The notes beneath the pieces were generated by a model. That model saw only the letters and a list, made by a program, of their open reading frames with translations, made no database searches and was not told where the DNA came from. DNA of 64,000 nt from Metellina segmentata (lineage: Eukaryota; Arthropoda; Arachnida; Araneae; Tetragnathidae). A program made the translations under genes and the position numbers. Of the stretch, positions 34,501 through 45,208 are shown one piece after another. The DNA lies in assembly GCA_947359465.1 (NCBI GenBank), contig OX375880.1, forward strand, positions 26,808,548-26,872,547. Reading direction: 5' to 3'. How positions within the stretch are numbered: the stretch's first letter is position 1; each line of letters opens with the position of its first letter.

Positions 34501-35981
34501 TTGTTATAAAAGTTCTATAATTAAAGCTATTGATATTAAAGTTCAAGATCACACAAATTTAGATTTTCTAGTGCGAAAAGCATCCTGTTTGTGACCCTAT
34601 ATTTCAATAAATTATTGACACAAAATTAAAATTTTTACATTCCCCCCAAAAAAAGTATCTTTATAAACTTCAGAATGTAATTTAATAGTAGTCATTAATA
34701 AATCTGAGATCGACATAAATCGGGAAAAAAAAATTTGCCAGTTGCTACAAATTTCAAATTGCTCTGGTATCTAAAAATGGAAAGACAACATAGAAAATTA
34801 TTCTTAATGAAGAGCTTTCCCTTGAAAATAGTGTGGTGCAATTTGGTGTTTGTATTTCTACCTTAAACATTAAAAAGAGTAAAATTGTATAAAAATGAGA
34901 TTTTTCAATATTTTGAAATGCATATCTCTCACTGAAGGAAAGCTCTGGAAACATCAAAACTTTTCAACATCAAAGAGCAAGATGTCTTTTATGTGTGCTG
35001 AAATTATCATTATCATAATTTGATTATTTTTGTCTCTGGAATATTTTTAACTAAATGTAAAATTTTCATTTTTTATCATTGAAAATAATGAGGTATAAGC
35101 TTTTTGATAATAGAAAAATTGTGATATAAGAATGAAATAACTTCTATTTTGGCACATGTACAAACTTTCACATTTATTTTCTTTTTAAAGTCTTTTTTTT
35201 TTTTTGCTTAATTCAAGGAGTGTTCAATTAGTGAAAGATTTAGGTGGAAAGTTCGTTTTGTTACAGAAGTCTTTTCGATTTACTTTTTCCATTGCAAACA
35301 TAAGTAGTAAATATTAAATACATTTACATTAAGTATTATTTATATACAGGTAAACACTAATTTTGAGAGTAATAAAAAATAATAATTTTTACGTCGTTAT
35401 ACCAGATTCTCCCAAATGTGAATGCCTCATGAATCCTTTATCTATATTCATCAAAATTACTTGGTCATGATCTACAATTCCATCAAGTTGGCATTAAAAA
35501 TGAAATTATCATGCAATTTCACCTTGGCATAGGACACTGAATAAAATGTTTTAATGCACTTTACAAGGTAATCATGTGTGCCTTTAGGCCTGGAACTTGA
35601 ACAAAGATCATTTTGGGATATATAGTTCACAAAGCCAACTACTTTTAAAGTTTTTATTAGTGATAAATTTTCTCACTTGTGCAGTGTCCATTGCTTGAGA
35701 ATTGATTTTAAAATTTTCTTAACGTTTTGCTGTTAAGCAGTTGTAAAAGACTGTTATTTAACCATAGTAAAAACAATTGTCAATTGATCAAGTATTTAAA
35801 GTCAAGTTGCAAAACTCATTTGTCAAATTTTAAGTGCTCTGAAATATTGTTCCGGGCAATTCTTTTCCCTCATCTACAAATTTTGCTTTTTCAGGCTTTA
35901 GAAGTGATAGAGACAGTTGGCAGCAGAATAATGGCAAACTACTCTAAACAGCAAAGATCTCAAGCAGAAATTATTTACTAG
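19342..35981 (+). CDS. SPTLC2: Serine palmitoyltransferase subunit 2, copy A (10 exons, lacks first exon)
   Basis: Long-chain-base subunit 2 of serine palmitoyltransferase, the PLP enzyme of the ER membrane that condenses serine with palmitoyl-CoA to start sphingolipid synthesis (family knowledge). Seen: ten exons, 19342-19521, 20832-20986, 22813-22961, 23596-23814, 26946-27051, 28872-29091, 31443-31569, 32632-32767, 34096-34225 and 35895-35981, join in phase into 502 residues plus TAG. In order: EETPLI and a hydrophobic membrane segment (about residues 18-40), [46 protein letters not shown], then [13 protein letters not shown] with the Schiff-base lysine at about residue 330 (29050-29052), [12 protein letters not shown] and SRARFC. 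The family is usually about 550 residues, so roughly 50-60 N-terminal residues lie in an unfound exon. The stretch around residues 88-104 is unusually divergent. All introns are GT-AG except the GC-AG one after 20986. No stop or frameshift was seen. Confidence 0.93.
19882..19930. repeat. Dispersed repeat fragment (second of two)
   Basis: TGTTTGGCGCAGCTTTGCC and flanking bases match 17391-17450. It lies in the intron after the second exon of SPTLC2 copy A. Confidence 0.4.
20832..20986 (+). CDS. SPTLC2: SPTLC2 copy A, third exon (GC donor)
   Basis: A 155-nt exon opening with [20 protein letters not shown], a clear LCB2 match. The following part aligns with the family without gaps but is poorly conserved: the usual DYNW(S/T)F motif reads DFHQNKRF across the splice. 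Ending at AAAAG before GCAAGTGAG leaves phase 2, which exactly completes the next exon's first codon. Using the nearby GT at 20991 instead would break the frame. Confidence 0.82.
20985..20992 (+). promoter_or_regulatory. Noncanonical GC splice donor
   Basis: The exon ends AG at 20986 and the intron opens GCAAGT, the usual strong consensus around GC donors. The paired acceptor is TTTCTAG at 22806-22812. Phase arithmetic and gap-free alignment to the family both need this donor. Confidence 0.75.
21990..22534. mobile_element. MITE with CAGGGTGGCAACA ends and 5-bp TSD, copy 1
   Basis: The ends CAGGGTGGCAACAGA and TTGTTGCTACCCTG are flanked by TATTA on both sides (21985-21989 and 22535-22539). 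Inside, several short GGAAATCAGGGAA-type repeats occur. It lies in an intron of SPTLC2 copy A. Confidence 0.85.
22813..22961 (+). CDS. SPTLC2: SPTLC2 copy A, fourth exon
   Basis: A 149-nt exon after acceptor TTTCTAG, ending phase 1 before GTAATT. It encodes [20 protein letters not shown], then [14 protein letters not shown]. This is the start of the aminotransferase-fold catalytic domain (alpha-oxoamine synthase family). Confidence 0.9.
23596..23814 (+). CDS. SPTLC2: SPTLC2 copy A, fifth exon
   Basis: A 219-nt exon, acceptor TTATAG and donor GTAAGT, phase 1 at both ends. It encodes [27 protein letters not shown] and [18 protein letters not shown]. The histidine of ELNH is the residue expected to stack on the PLP ring in this family. 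Confidence 0.92.
23959..24502. mobile_element. MITE with CAGGGTGGTAACA ends and 5-bp TSD, copy 2
   Basis: The same family as 21990-22534, in the same orientation. The ends CAGGGTGGTAACAGAACC and TTGTTGCCACCCTG are flanked by CTCAT (23954-23958 and 24503-24507). It is in the intron after the fifth exon of copy A. Confidence 0.87.
24642..25091. mobile_element. 450-bp MITE with 6-bp flanking duplication
   Basis: The ends CAGAGTTGCCAAG and TTGGCAACCCTG are imperfect inverted repeats, flanked by TGAATC at 24636-24641 and 25092-25097. No coding capacity. Confidence 0.7.
25186..26490 (+). pseudogene. Tc1-like transposase relic, split by a mariner
   Basis: Fragments of one transposase lie on both sides of the mariner at 25387-26092. 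Before it: [20 protein letters not shown] with QTVSAQFQ and [12 protein letters not shown] (N-terminal helix-turn-helix). After it: [28 protein letters not shown] holding the first catalytic Asp, and a segment near 26400 with the GG-(V/I)-M-type continuation. Stops and frame changes are frequent. No intact terminal repeats were seen. It lies in an intron of SPTLC2 copy A. Confidence 0.75.
25387..26092 (-). mobile_element. Truncated mariner (SETMAR-type transposase N-terminus)
   Basis: The ends CGAGGTACAGTCAATAAATT and AATTATTGACTATACCTTG are mariner-style inverted repeats; a TA precedes the left end. On the minus strand, [12 protein letters not shown] text would need a frame change. Open frames show [18 protein letters not shown] (25745-25954) and [36 protein letters not shown] (25312-25725). 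The catalytic domain is deleted. Confidence 0.8.
26946..27051 (+). CDS. SPTLC2: SPTLC2 copy A, sixth exon
   Basis: A 106-nt exon after acceptor TGTAG, encoding [20 protein letters not shown] and [13 protein letters not shown], ending phase 2 before GTACCT. The split serine codon is completed by the T that opens the next exon. Confidence 0.9.
27840..28066 (+). repeat. tRNA-derived SINE, diverged copy
   Basis: Contains a B-box-like GGGTTGCAAGTTCGAAACT and a 3' part, CCCATAGTGTTGCTCCAGTG, that parallels the better-preserved SINE at 32944-33260. Boundaries are approximate. Confidence 0.6.
28872..29091 (+). CDS. SPTLC2: SPTLC2 copy A, PLP-lysine exon
   Basis: A 220-nt exon encoding [31 protein letters not shown] and [18 protein letters not shown]. 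The aspartate and histidine of DEAH contact the cofactor, and the lysine of TFTK forms the internal aldimine (family knowledge). The exon matches the copy B exon at 62433-62652 in length and at about 61 of 73 residues. Confidence 0.95.
29662..30311 (-). mobile_element. Nonautonomous Helitron, family 1
   Basis: On the minus strand it begins TCTCTACTATTATAAAAATA and ends CCACGCAGTGGCTAG with a terminal hairpin and CTAG. The flanks are A on the 5' side and T on the 3' side, as expected for Helitron insertion between A and T. No Rep/helicase is present. It lies in an intron of SPTLC2 copy A. Confidence 0.8.
30707..31355 (-). mobile_element. Nonautonomous Helitron, family 1, 3'-degenerate
   Basis: The minus-strand 5' end TCTATACTATTATAAAAGGA is preceded by A, and the interior matches 29662-30311 (TTCCGCAGATTTCAAATCC block). 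The 3' hairpin and CTAG are not preserved, so the left limit is approximate. Confidence 0.65.
31443..31569 (+). CDS. SPTLC2: SPTLC2 copy A, eighth exon
   Basis: A 127-nt exon after acceptor CTCCCTAG, encoding [20 protein letters not shown] and [17 protein letters not shown], ending phase 1 before GTGATT. It keeps the THSHS motif that copy B has changed to IHCHS. Confidence 0.9.
32632..32767 (+). CDS. SPTLC2: SPTLC2 copy A, ninth exon
   Basis: A 136-nt exon between TTTACAG and GTAAGT, phases 1 and 2, encoding [20 protein letters not shown] and [16 protein letters not shown]. This is one of the best conserved parts of the C-terminal lobe and is about 82 percent identical to copy B by eye. Confidence 0.92.
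32944..33260 (+). repeat. tRNA-derived SINE with 14-bp TSD
   Basis: Pol III-type boxes are visible (GTCTGGTGGTTACGG as a weak A box and GGTTCGAATCC as a clear B box). The element is flanked by CCTTCAAATTGCAG at 32930-32943 and 33261-33274, typical of LINE-assisted retroposition. It lies in an intron of SPTLC2 copy A. Confidence 0.85.
34096..34225 (+). CDS. SPTLC2: SPTLC2 copy A, tenth exon
   Basis: A 130-nt exon between TTCAG and GTGAGT, encoding [30 protein letters not shown] and [12 protein letters not shown]. The family motif GFPATP is altered here to CYPATT, whereas copy B keeps GFPATP. Confidence 0.9.
34378..35420. repeat. Dispersed 1-kb repeat, copy in last intron of SPTLC2 A
   Basis: Resembles 42015-42965 over most of its length, for example CATGTAAAATGAGC, AAATCAGTTTT, AATA(A/G)GTTATTGACACAAA and ACTGAAGGAAA blocks in the same order. 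Element class unknown; limits approximate. Confidence 0.5.
35895..35981 (+). CDS. SPTLC2: SPTLC2 copy A, last coding exon
   Basis: An 87-nt exon from acceptor TTTTTCAG to TAG at 35979, encoding [20 protein letters not shown] and a tail ending EIIY. The last exon of copy B has the same length and ends VIY before its stop. Confidence 0.88.
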   Translation, partial: ALEVIETVGSRIMANYSKQQRSQAEIIY

Positions 35982-38900
35982 TCAATCGCTTAAATTGTTT
36001 AAGTGCCTTACGAGCCGCAGATTCTGCTATGATTGATTACAAGGCTGACATCACGATTCTGATTTTCCCGATCACCTGTAAAAATTGGAATCTTTGTTTA
36101 TCTCATCTCTGTTTCGAGTATTGCCTGTACAAAGCAGATGCGGTAAAGGGCACTTACGGAGTTTTCTTGAACGATGATCAAAGCTAATTTTTGCATTTTA
36201 TACCATTTCTTACTGCACAAGCTGAATTTAAGGGAATTCTTTTGGAACCAAGCTGCCTGGTAACTAATAGTGGAGAAAAACTGCAAGAAGGTGCAGTGAA
36301 TCCTTGTAAAAGAATTCCACTATCCATTGACTATTACAAGGAACATTTTGACCTTTATCAATGCTGCTATGTACATGCATTTAGTAAGTTGCTAGTCATT
36401 GTAGAGCCTGCTTCTGAAATTGGAGCATTCATCTGCTCACTGAGGCTGGAACAGCATTGATCTAGCTTTATATGACTTATTCTGCCTAACATAAATTGTA
36501 ATTTAAGCCTGGTTGGTTAAAGGTTTTTCTCCATCTGCTAACATTGTCATTGAGCGAAAGGATGTATTCTGTTTCACAGCCCAATTCGCTGTTTTATGTA
36601 TGGATCAATTTTAAGAATAACGAGCACATCCCGTAACTTGAAAATTTAATCGTTAACGTGTACTCTGTTGAAAGTTTTTATATTACAAAATTTTGTAAAA
36701 TGTATTGACATTCCTTGTTTGAGAGAAACTAATTTACTATGAATAGCATCCTCAATTCCCCCCCCCCTAAACTTAAATTTTGTTGTAATGGAAACTTTCT
36801 TTATGTAATTTAAAGTACTCGATGTGAACAATAGTGTGTGGAACTATTGTGTTGTGTCAAGCTTTATGATTTTGAAGTTCCTTTTCGTTACGATTGTTTA
36901 TTTCTGTTAAAGTAGATCGAGGGAAGCACTTAAAGTTCTTTTTTTTTTCTTTCTAAATACGTATTAAAAGATCTAAATCTTGGTGTATATAAATGAACTA
37001 TCCTAAGTATTCTCGCAACTCAAATATACACCCCAATGATGATTTGATACTATCTTTTACGTATTTTATTCTTTTATTACTTGAAGCTTATGTGACTTGT
37101 GCCATTTTTTGTTTAATATTTATTGTTTTCTAAATGCTGTTTTATATTGGTTTGTTAAAAATTATAGTATTTTGTGACTCACTAAATGTTTTTTTTATTA
37201 TAAATTATATAAATTAAAAATTATCAAAGCGCTGTAAATATTGAATTACTAAAATGTTGATTTCGTCACAATTATAATCATTCATTTGTTTAAAAAAAAA
37301 AAAAAAAACTAAAAGAGGAGACAAAGTCTTAAAAATTCTGTATGTATATAGTTCCAAGTAGAAATTTTATTTATTAAAAGTAGCATATTTATGTTTTATT
37401 CGACATGTGGCAAGAGATGTATAAGCTTTGTTGCTTAGATTTTTTCCACATCAAAATACAATTTAACATAGGGATTTATATATGTAGAGTGCTTGGCATG
37501 ATATTTAATGAAGTTAATAAATTGGATGACATTCTCATTGCTAGTTTCTATAATACCATCTTTCCTTACTAATCTTTTGCTTCACTTATTCTACCCCTAT
37601 GTGTATGCTATCTTTCTTTTACATAATTTATAACAACAAATTTTCTCCTATAACTTCATCTATGCTCTTCCAAATTAATGCTCTTAATATTTGATGTTTG
37701 TTGTAGTCAACATTGTCCCAAACATAATTATATTTGTAAATGCTTCCCTTTTTAAATTGGTGCTTGTAGTTCTAATCACCAAGGCTTCCATTGTATAAAT
37801 ATTTCATATTACTAACAAAATGGTGTAAGTTACCCGTCATTGTAAATTTAACATAAACCTTGAATACTTGTGACAGAATTGTATGTGTATATAAAATTGT
37901 GAGAAAGTAATCACACAATTGTATTTTAAAATTTGTAATCTAGGGGGCAAGAGACATTCAATACCTTATCTTTGAAATACTTTTCAGTATTTAGTATAAA
38001 TCTACCTATTGTTAAATGCTTTTTCTGTTCGAAATTATTTGTTTTACAGCCATCTACTTTTTGGACAAAATTTCTAAAGCCAATACTGAATCATATTTGA
38101 CATGCTAGAGGGCATTAGCTGCATCTTTGTTGCTATAGTGCTATCTTTAAATCCCATCTTTTCTGTAAAGCAAGTGTTGTCCTATTTTGAATTTGATAAT
38201 GGTTTTATGTTTGCTCAATCTTGCTCTTTATTCAAGAACTGTTGTTATTTATGTGTACTATCCCATATATACTGTTTATATAGTATTGGCAGATTGCATA
38301 GAATATGAGTTGATTAGATTATTAGTAATAGAAAAATAAGTAACAATATAGTATAAAATGGGAAATGTTATAAAGAGAGATGTGTAAGGAAAACATATCA
38401 AAATTTAAACACTTCTCTGAGGATTTTGTTTCCTTTGCTTCATCAGCTTAGCCCCATTACTAAAGCAATGTAAAATAATACAAATAGGGGCTTTTAAAAT
38501 ATTGCTTGAATTTGAGCTTTGAACATTAATTTGCATGCTGATTGGATGCTACTATGTAAATACTGGAAAATTGTAGATCAGTTTTTTTTTTTTACTCATA
38601 AGAAATATGAATTAGAACTTATATATTTTCTTGTCTCTTTTAAAAACAAATGTAATGTTTATCCCTTGCATAGAGAGTTGCAATAAAAAACTATTAAATT
38701 CTTCCTTTCTCACCTGGTTGGACTTTTTCTCAAGACTTGCACTCAAATTATTTTCAAACTTTCTTTGTATCTGTTGCATTGGACAGTCTATTGTATGTCT
38801 TACTTCCTACATATAACAGTTGGAGAAAAACAAATTGTGTGTCGGTTGGTCTACCAATGAAAGGTCACTTTTTAAACATGTGATTAAATGTTTCTGTGAA

Positions 38901-39125
38901 GAACTAAAATACTGCTTTTGCTATGCTTCCAACGTAGTTTCATAGTTTACTGTTATGACTTTTAACTATGTGTAAAGTGGTCAGTAACCAATGGAAGGTG
39001 AAACTTTTTATAAGAATGTGTGGTGTATACTCAACTCTTGAACATCTCTTTATGTATTATTTTATCTTCAAAAATAATGGTCAGTAATCAGCAAATAAAG
39101 TTTTTTACTCTCAGTATATGAATGA
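35982..39125 (+). other. Probable 3' UTR of SPTLC2 copy A
   Basis: About 3.1 kb of AT-rich sequence after the stop, with no convincing ORF. It contains a C run near 36762 and an A run near 37292. A canonical AATAAA at 39094-39099 is followed by a T-rich stretch and is a plausible polyadenylation signal. Shorter 3' ends are possible. The span is inferred from the absence of other features. Confidence 0.4.
39094..39099 (+). terminator. Candidate polyadenylation signal AATAAA
   Basis: AATAAA followed by GTTTTTTACTC, 3.1 kb past the copy A stop and just before the first Helitron. It is the last strong signal on this strand before the repeat cluster. Use is not proven. Confidence 0.35.
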
Positions 39126-39159
39126 ATTCTTTTCACCTTTATGTTGCACATTAAGTCAT

Positions 39160-41685
39160 ATACACTATTATAAAAGGAAGTAAGTGTGTCTTCAAACTAA
39201 TTTATACAACTTGGTCATGAAATTTGGCTCACAGGTAGTCCTAAAGGTGACTGCACATCGAAACTCTCGAATTTAAAAATTTAGTCTAGAACATTTAAAA
39301 TTAATTTGACATTTTTTTTATTTTTCTAAGAATGGTTAGTGGAATCTACCATTTCTTATCGGGAGCTTTATTCCCGTAGCCTTTTGGATGCACGCCATGT
39401 TTCCAATGATGGACTGTAGTTGGAAGAGAGATTGCCGATTCTGCTTTGATTTCATTGGATCTTTTATTTTTTTAAAAAACTGATTTCGGTTTCTGCTTTG
39501 TTTTTATTAGATCCTATTTTTTCCTAATTAATGGATTGTAATTGGAAGAATTTTCTGTTCTTTTTTATTCAAGTCACGGCCCATTGCAGTCGCTTTTCAG
39601 GTTGTACAGTTTCTTGCTTTTATAAAAGCATAACTTATCGCTGTTTAATTTGGTTAAGCGTTAAGACTTTTTGAAAAGCATAACTTTCTTGTTTTTTTTT
39701 CTTTAGCTTTAAGACTTTGAAAGTCTAGCGATATTTAATTTTTATCCTTTACTAGCCATTGCGTGGCCAGCACGGTGTTGCCAGTGACAGTTCTTTTCCT
39801 TAGGTCGGGTATGACCACTGCTCGCTAACCCCGGTGATTACTACGAATTCCGCAAACCAAATGGGAATTCGTAGCCTATTGGATATCAGCCATCATGGCG
39901 TTGCCCGTGGTGTTGGTTTTCGAAGCAAACCAAATTATGAACTATGAATTGGATATCGATCATAACGGAGTTACCCGTGTTGGTAATAACTGGGAATTCG
40001 GCATAACGTCACAATCTCTTGCTAAAATATAAATATTTAATTAAAAAATTATTTATTAAAAGAAAATCAAATGCATGAGGTATCTATATGGTGTCAAATT
40101 TTCCGCAGATTTCAAATCCGTTGAAATTTTCAATCATCTTTAATGATCCCGATCAAACAAAAAAGAACTAACAATGACTCAAAATTATTTTTATTTGTTT
40201 TACTCTCCTTCGCTGGAATCTTTTGAGCGCAGGAAATGGAATCTGATTTCTCGAATACGATCGAGGTATCAAATTCGTATGGGAAAAATATAAACGCTAC
40301 AATTTAATAATTATTCAAAGAAAATCATATTTTTTGGTATCGATCTAATGTGAAATTTTCCGCAGATTTCAAATCCGTTGAAATTTTTACTCGTATCTTT
40401 AACGATCTAGGAGATACAAGAAAGAACACAACTCCAGTTAAAACTTTGTTTTTATCGTTAGCTGAAAAATCATTCCTCGCATAATGAAAAGGAAACGCAG
40501 TAAAAATAAATTTAGAATCTGTCATCTTTACGGTTATGCCATTCTAGTGAAAACAATAATTAAATTCCATAAATTCATTTTAAATTGTTCTAGATTAAAT
40601 TTTAAAATTCGGGCTACCTGTGCCAAATCCCCGTACTGCAAGTGCCATAGATTCGTCACTAGCTTACACATATACAAACATTTCCTTTATTATTTAGTAG
40701 ATATTATTTTTTTACTACGTTCATTTAAATACACTCGCGCCTCGTCTGTTTACTCGTCTCCAGCTAAATGCTTATACAGAATTCTATAGCTAGTTCTACA
40801 TTCTGCAATATGTCGTGGAGATAGACGATGAACATTGTACTCTTTGGTCTTTTTTAAGATTCAAATCACTTAATTATTTTATTTATAGTTGACACTGAAC
40901 ATTTTGATGACTGCTCTAGTCCTTTGATCTTGGCGGATTCTCTTTTAAAATTAAAGATCTTACCTTACAGATATTTTCTTTTTTGGATACTTATTTGTGG
41001 AAGTATTTTCCACTTTTACGTGTTTTCCTTTCTTATATTACTTATCGTACTAGTAGGTATAAAAAAATCACGACTTTTGCAGCGTTTTTTTAATTTAATA
41101 AGCATAATTCTCTTCGGCAAGAGAGGAAACATAGCATTTATTCCATTGCTTATACAAAAGCGTCATTTTGAAAGTAAGCAAAACTGAGTTAGCAGACGAT
41201 AGTTATTCTTTAACTATTTAATTGGCTGCGAAAATAAAATTCGTAGCATGCAATATTTTTACAGCTCGTCAAAAAATGTCCGAACAGCCTCTAGCAAGGC
41301 TACAGATATCCTTATAATACAAACGTGCAGCACAACGATGGAATTCTTTCACTAACCTTCGGGGATTACAGTACAAAGTCCAAAATCCTCCGGACCTTCC
41401 AGATTATTTTTCATTTTTTTTGTCAAAAAAACCCCTAATGTAATCTCTCTCGCACAATATTTATGTCCGTAACATGTTAGCAATACTAAAATAGCTGATG
41501 TATAAATAGGAATAATTAAAACAAAAAAAAGGAAAACAACTTTTTAATACAATGCAACAAAATTTACTTACAAATCTTCCAATTTTTCTGTGTGGTATTT
41601 ACTATGAACAAGCCCGATATTTTGCGTTTCATCAATATGGTCCAAGTTGAATGCCTTAAACTGTCACGAGCCACGCAGTGGCTAG
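39160..41685 (+). mobile_element. Helitron family 1, outer copy with nested insertion
   Basis: The 5' end CACTATTATAAAAGGAAG (about 39163) and the 3' end CCACGCAGTGGCTAG followed by T (41685) are the two termini of family 1 on the plus strand. The interior is interrupted by the opposite-strand Helitron at 39752-40701. No helicase coding remains. Confidence 0.65.
39752..40701 (-). mobile_element. Helitron family 1, inner nested copy
   Basis: The minus-strand 5' end TCTACTAAATAATAAAGGAA follows an A. The 3' end CCACGCAATGGCTAG is followed by T. A block with TTCCGCAGATTTCAAATCCG occurs twice (about 40101 and 40361), so the element has an internal tandem duplication. Confidence 0.72.
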
Positions 41686-42014
41686 TATTAAATATTTTCA
41701 AGATAGTTTAATGAAAAATTTTTTTTGACAAAATTATTACAATGTATATATTCTCATCATTAATGCAATTTATTAGTAGTATCAAATATATTTATTTTGT
41801 AAAATAATTTAAATTTATGTGATTAGAATTTTGAAATCGCTAATTGAGGTTTGATATTTTTGTGTCAAAGCAATGTTCATATAATTAAATCCAAATTTCA
41901 TGGTAAAATGGTTATTTTAACTAATCTATTTACTGCATTTTATTTATATTACTCAAAACAGTACCATTGTAATGGTGGACATAGTGCTAAATGGTATCTT
42001 AGTTCATGGATGAT

Positions 42015-42965
42015 GCATTTCATGTAAAATGAGCTAATTAGCAGTGACAGACCACCAAATTTAATGCAAATCAGTTTTCAAATAGGCCACATAATAATGA
42101 GTAATTTCAAAATTTTAGGTTTTAGAAATTATATTACATCATTTATCGACATTAAAAGTTGAAGGTCACAAATGTAGATATTTCAGCACTAAAAGTGGCC
42201 TGTCATATCCCTATGTCAATAAGTTATTGACACAAATTTTTGTATCATTATATAGTTCAGATAAAGGTAATGGGGTAAAAGTTGAAACATAATTCAAAAG
42301 AAATTACTCCTCAATCCAAGATTGACAAAAACAAAAAATTTTGCTACAAATTTCAAATTATTCTGGTAATGCTAAAAATAAAAAGACAATATAAAATTTT
42401 TTTTATGAAAAACTTGTAATTCAACAACTCTGTCATTTGGTGATTATATTGCTATTTCTTCATAGAGAAAACATTTAAAAAGTAAGATTATGGAAAAATG
42501 CAATTTTTTAAAATACAATTAACTGAAGGAAAATTCCAAAAACATCCAACATTTTATAGATGTCTAGTGTCCTGAAATTTTCTCTCATTGTCTTTTGCCC
42601 CAGGAACTTAAAAACTTTTTATCACAGCTGACAGTGAAAGCTGACATGAAAATGAAATTATGGTACCTTTTTTAAAACTTTATGAAAATACTTTTGTAAA
42701 CCCTGCTTATTTGTTTAACCCAAAGATTGTTCCATCAGTGAACTAATCATTTAATCAATGGAAAGTTTATTTTGCTAGATGTCTTCTATTAGTTTATATC
42801 CTTAGGAAATGTAAATATTAAATACTATTACTTGTGAATTTTAAGTATGTTTTCTAAATATTAAGTATTTTTTAACATTTAAATACAATATCTAATTTTA
42901 AAGGATAAAAAAAAATGAAAAATCCCTGATCTTCTCAAACGCTGACATGGGAGAAATTAAGTTTT
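42015..42965. repeat. Dispersed 1-kb repeat, intergenic copy
   Basis: Counterpart of 34378-35420 in the same orientation. See that entry for shared blocks. Identity is moderate, so the copies are old. Confidence 0.5.
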
Positions 42966-45190
42966 TTGAAAAGCTGACAAGATCTATTATGTAAAAACAA
43001 CCCTTTTAAAAGAATTTTCTGTGCGCTTAGATACAAACAACATAATTTGAGAATAAGTTGGAAAGTCAAAAACATTTATCTTCACTTATGAAATGGAAAT
43101 ATCAGAAGCAGTGCTGGAAACAAGTCTGAGATGGGGAATTTACTCGTTAAAAAGGTCAATAAACAGTAAGAATCAAAAGCAATATAGCAAAGGAAAATAA
43201 TGAGGAATTTGTGTCAACTTTCATTTTATTGTAATTATTTGAAACGATGTATAGAATAGGAAGCAAATGTTACGATTTGTAATGATAGTTGGAAAGTGAA
43301 GGAAATAAAGGGCGGCTTCCTAACTTCAGTAATATTTTATCGTATCTAGCAGAATAATTGGCATGAATTTCAAAACCATTAAATTTTTAAAATTCCCATA
43401 CAAAAATGTTTTAATTATATCAAAATTAATAACTTTTTATTCTTTGTAACTAATCTTTAGATTGAATATGTCGTAAAAAGTTATTATTTCCAAATAGATA
43501 AAATAAATTTTTTAGATCACAAAAACATTAAATATTTTTGTTTATGTCAAGTACGTTTTGAGATAGATCGTCAAACATGCAGCATTAAGTGATTTCACAA
43601 CTGCTCTTGAATTTTGCAGGTCCTTAAAGCGCCTGAAACTACTAAAATATTTTCGTTATTTATGCAAACTAAATCACTACCAAATTTCATGAGAATACCG
43701 TCACTTTCCTTCCCCCCCCCCTAGTTTGTTCCTTTTCACATAGAATGACCCAGAGAATATGTGATGAAATTTTAAGACATCATGAAATGATAAGATATTC
43801 TAGGTCTACATTATTTATTGTCTAAGAGCCCACACAAATGATGAGACCGTTTAACGGTTTTACAACAAAAAATACCCAATCATGAAATGAAAGTAATCTT
43901 AACATTTTGATTTTTCCAAAAATATTGAGAGGTAAAATATTTAAGTACTACAAAACAACTACAATCTGCATCACCAATATACTTATATTGATGTCCCTGA
44001 CTTCAAAAGCATGCAGCAAAATATTAAAAAAATATATATAAATATTAACACTAAATAGTGACAACACAGTGAATTTACTTAACAGATAAACACTAAAATC
44101 GTAGGATAAAACAAAAATCCTAGAGAGTTATTCAGACTTCATGATTTTAAAAGAATCATATTCTGAATTAGAAAGGATAAACTTAGCACAATTACAATAC
44201 ATAATTTAAAAAAACAGACAGGAACTTGTTTACAGACATGGCATTTGTTCTAAATCTGACTAAAAACAGCAAACTTTACAGAACATGCTATCTTGAAACA
44301 TAATATCTATAATAGAATACTTTACAGGCATATTACTTACAAACTGCATTAGAGCCAACTATAAAAGCGTATCACTGCATAATAGATATTTAAGGCAACA
44401 TGACATTAATTGCACCAAAATGCATAAAAATAATTATTTATAAAGATATTTTTACAGTAGAATACTTTGAGATATTTTTTATAAAAATCAAGGGGGTTTG
44501 ATAGAAATGGAAGAAAAACATCCCTAAAAAGCAATACTTTGTTACTGTCCATTAGCAAAATTCATGTGCTGTGAAGCCAGATATTTATTTAGCTTTACAT
44601 AAGCTCAAAATTGATAATGTTACAGTTTTTAGATTTATTTTGATGCATATATCTACTTGATATTTTCTTCACTGCCCAATGTATCAAATGAGAATTTTTC
44701 TAAGTTAAAATGTGTTTAGGTAGAAAACTAACCTGAAAAAAGGGATTCAGAACTCACTTTTAGTTTAGGAAATACATGCTTTGAATATTTACTCAAGTTT
44801 CAAAACTATTAGAATATTATGCACATTAGTTACTTCCTAAAATATAGATATGGGGGAATACCTTTACTGGAATGCTTTCACTCAAAATTGTTGTTTTCGA
44901 AGATAAGTCTTCAATTACCACATATTTGTGTAACTTACTTTTATTTAAAAATTGTCTCTTGTAAGTTGTAGTAGTCAGATATGTTTTTCCAGCAAGAGAT
45001 GGGTTGTTCTTCTGTGTGTGTGATAGCAGTTTAAACAAGTGTTATAGTTAATGCAAATTAATAGTTAGCAACTGTTATAGCTTTGTTATATACATTAGCT
45101 GTAAAGCAATTTTAATTTTATAAAACTTTAAATTCTGAAAAAATATGAGATAAAAATGAAGTTAAAATCATTAAATTAAAAAAATTACTT

Positions 45191-45208
45191 AATGGCTAAT
45201 TAGCCATT
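45191..45208. repeat. 18-bp perfect palindrome
   Basis: AATGGCTAATTAGCCATT is its own reverse complement. It precedes the AACTGTTAA motif cluster. Confidence 0.8.
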
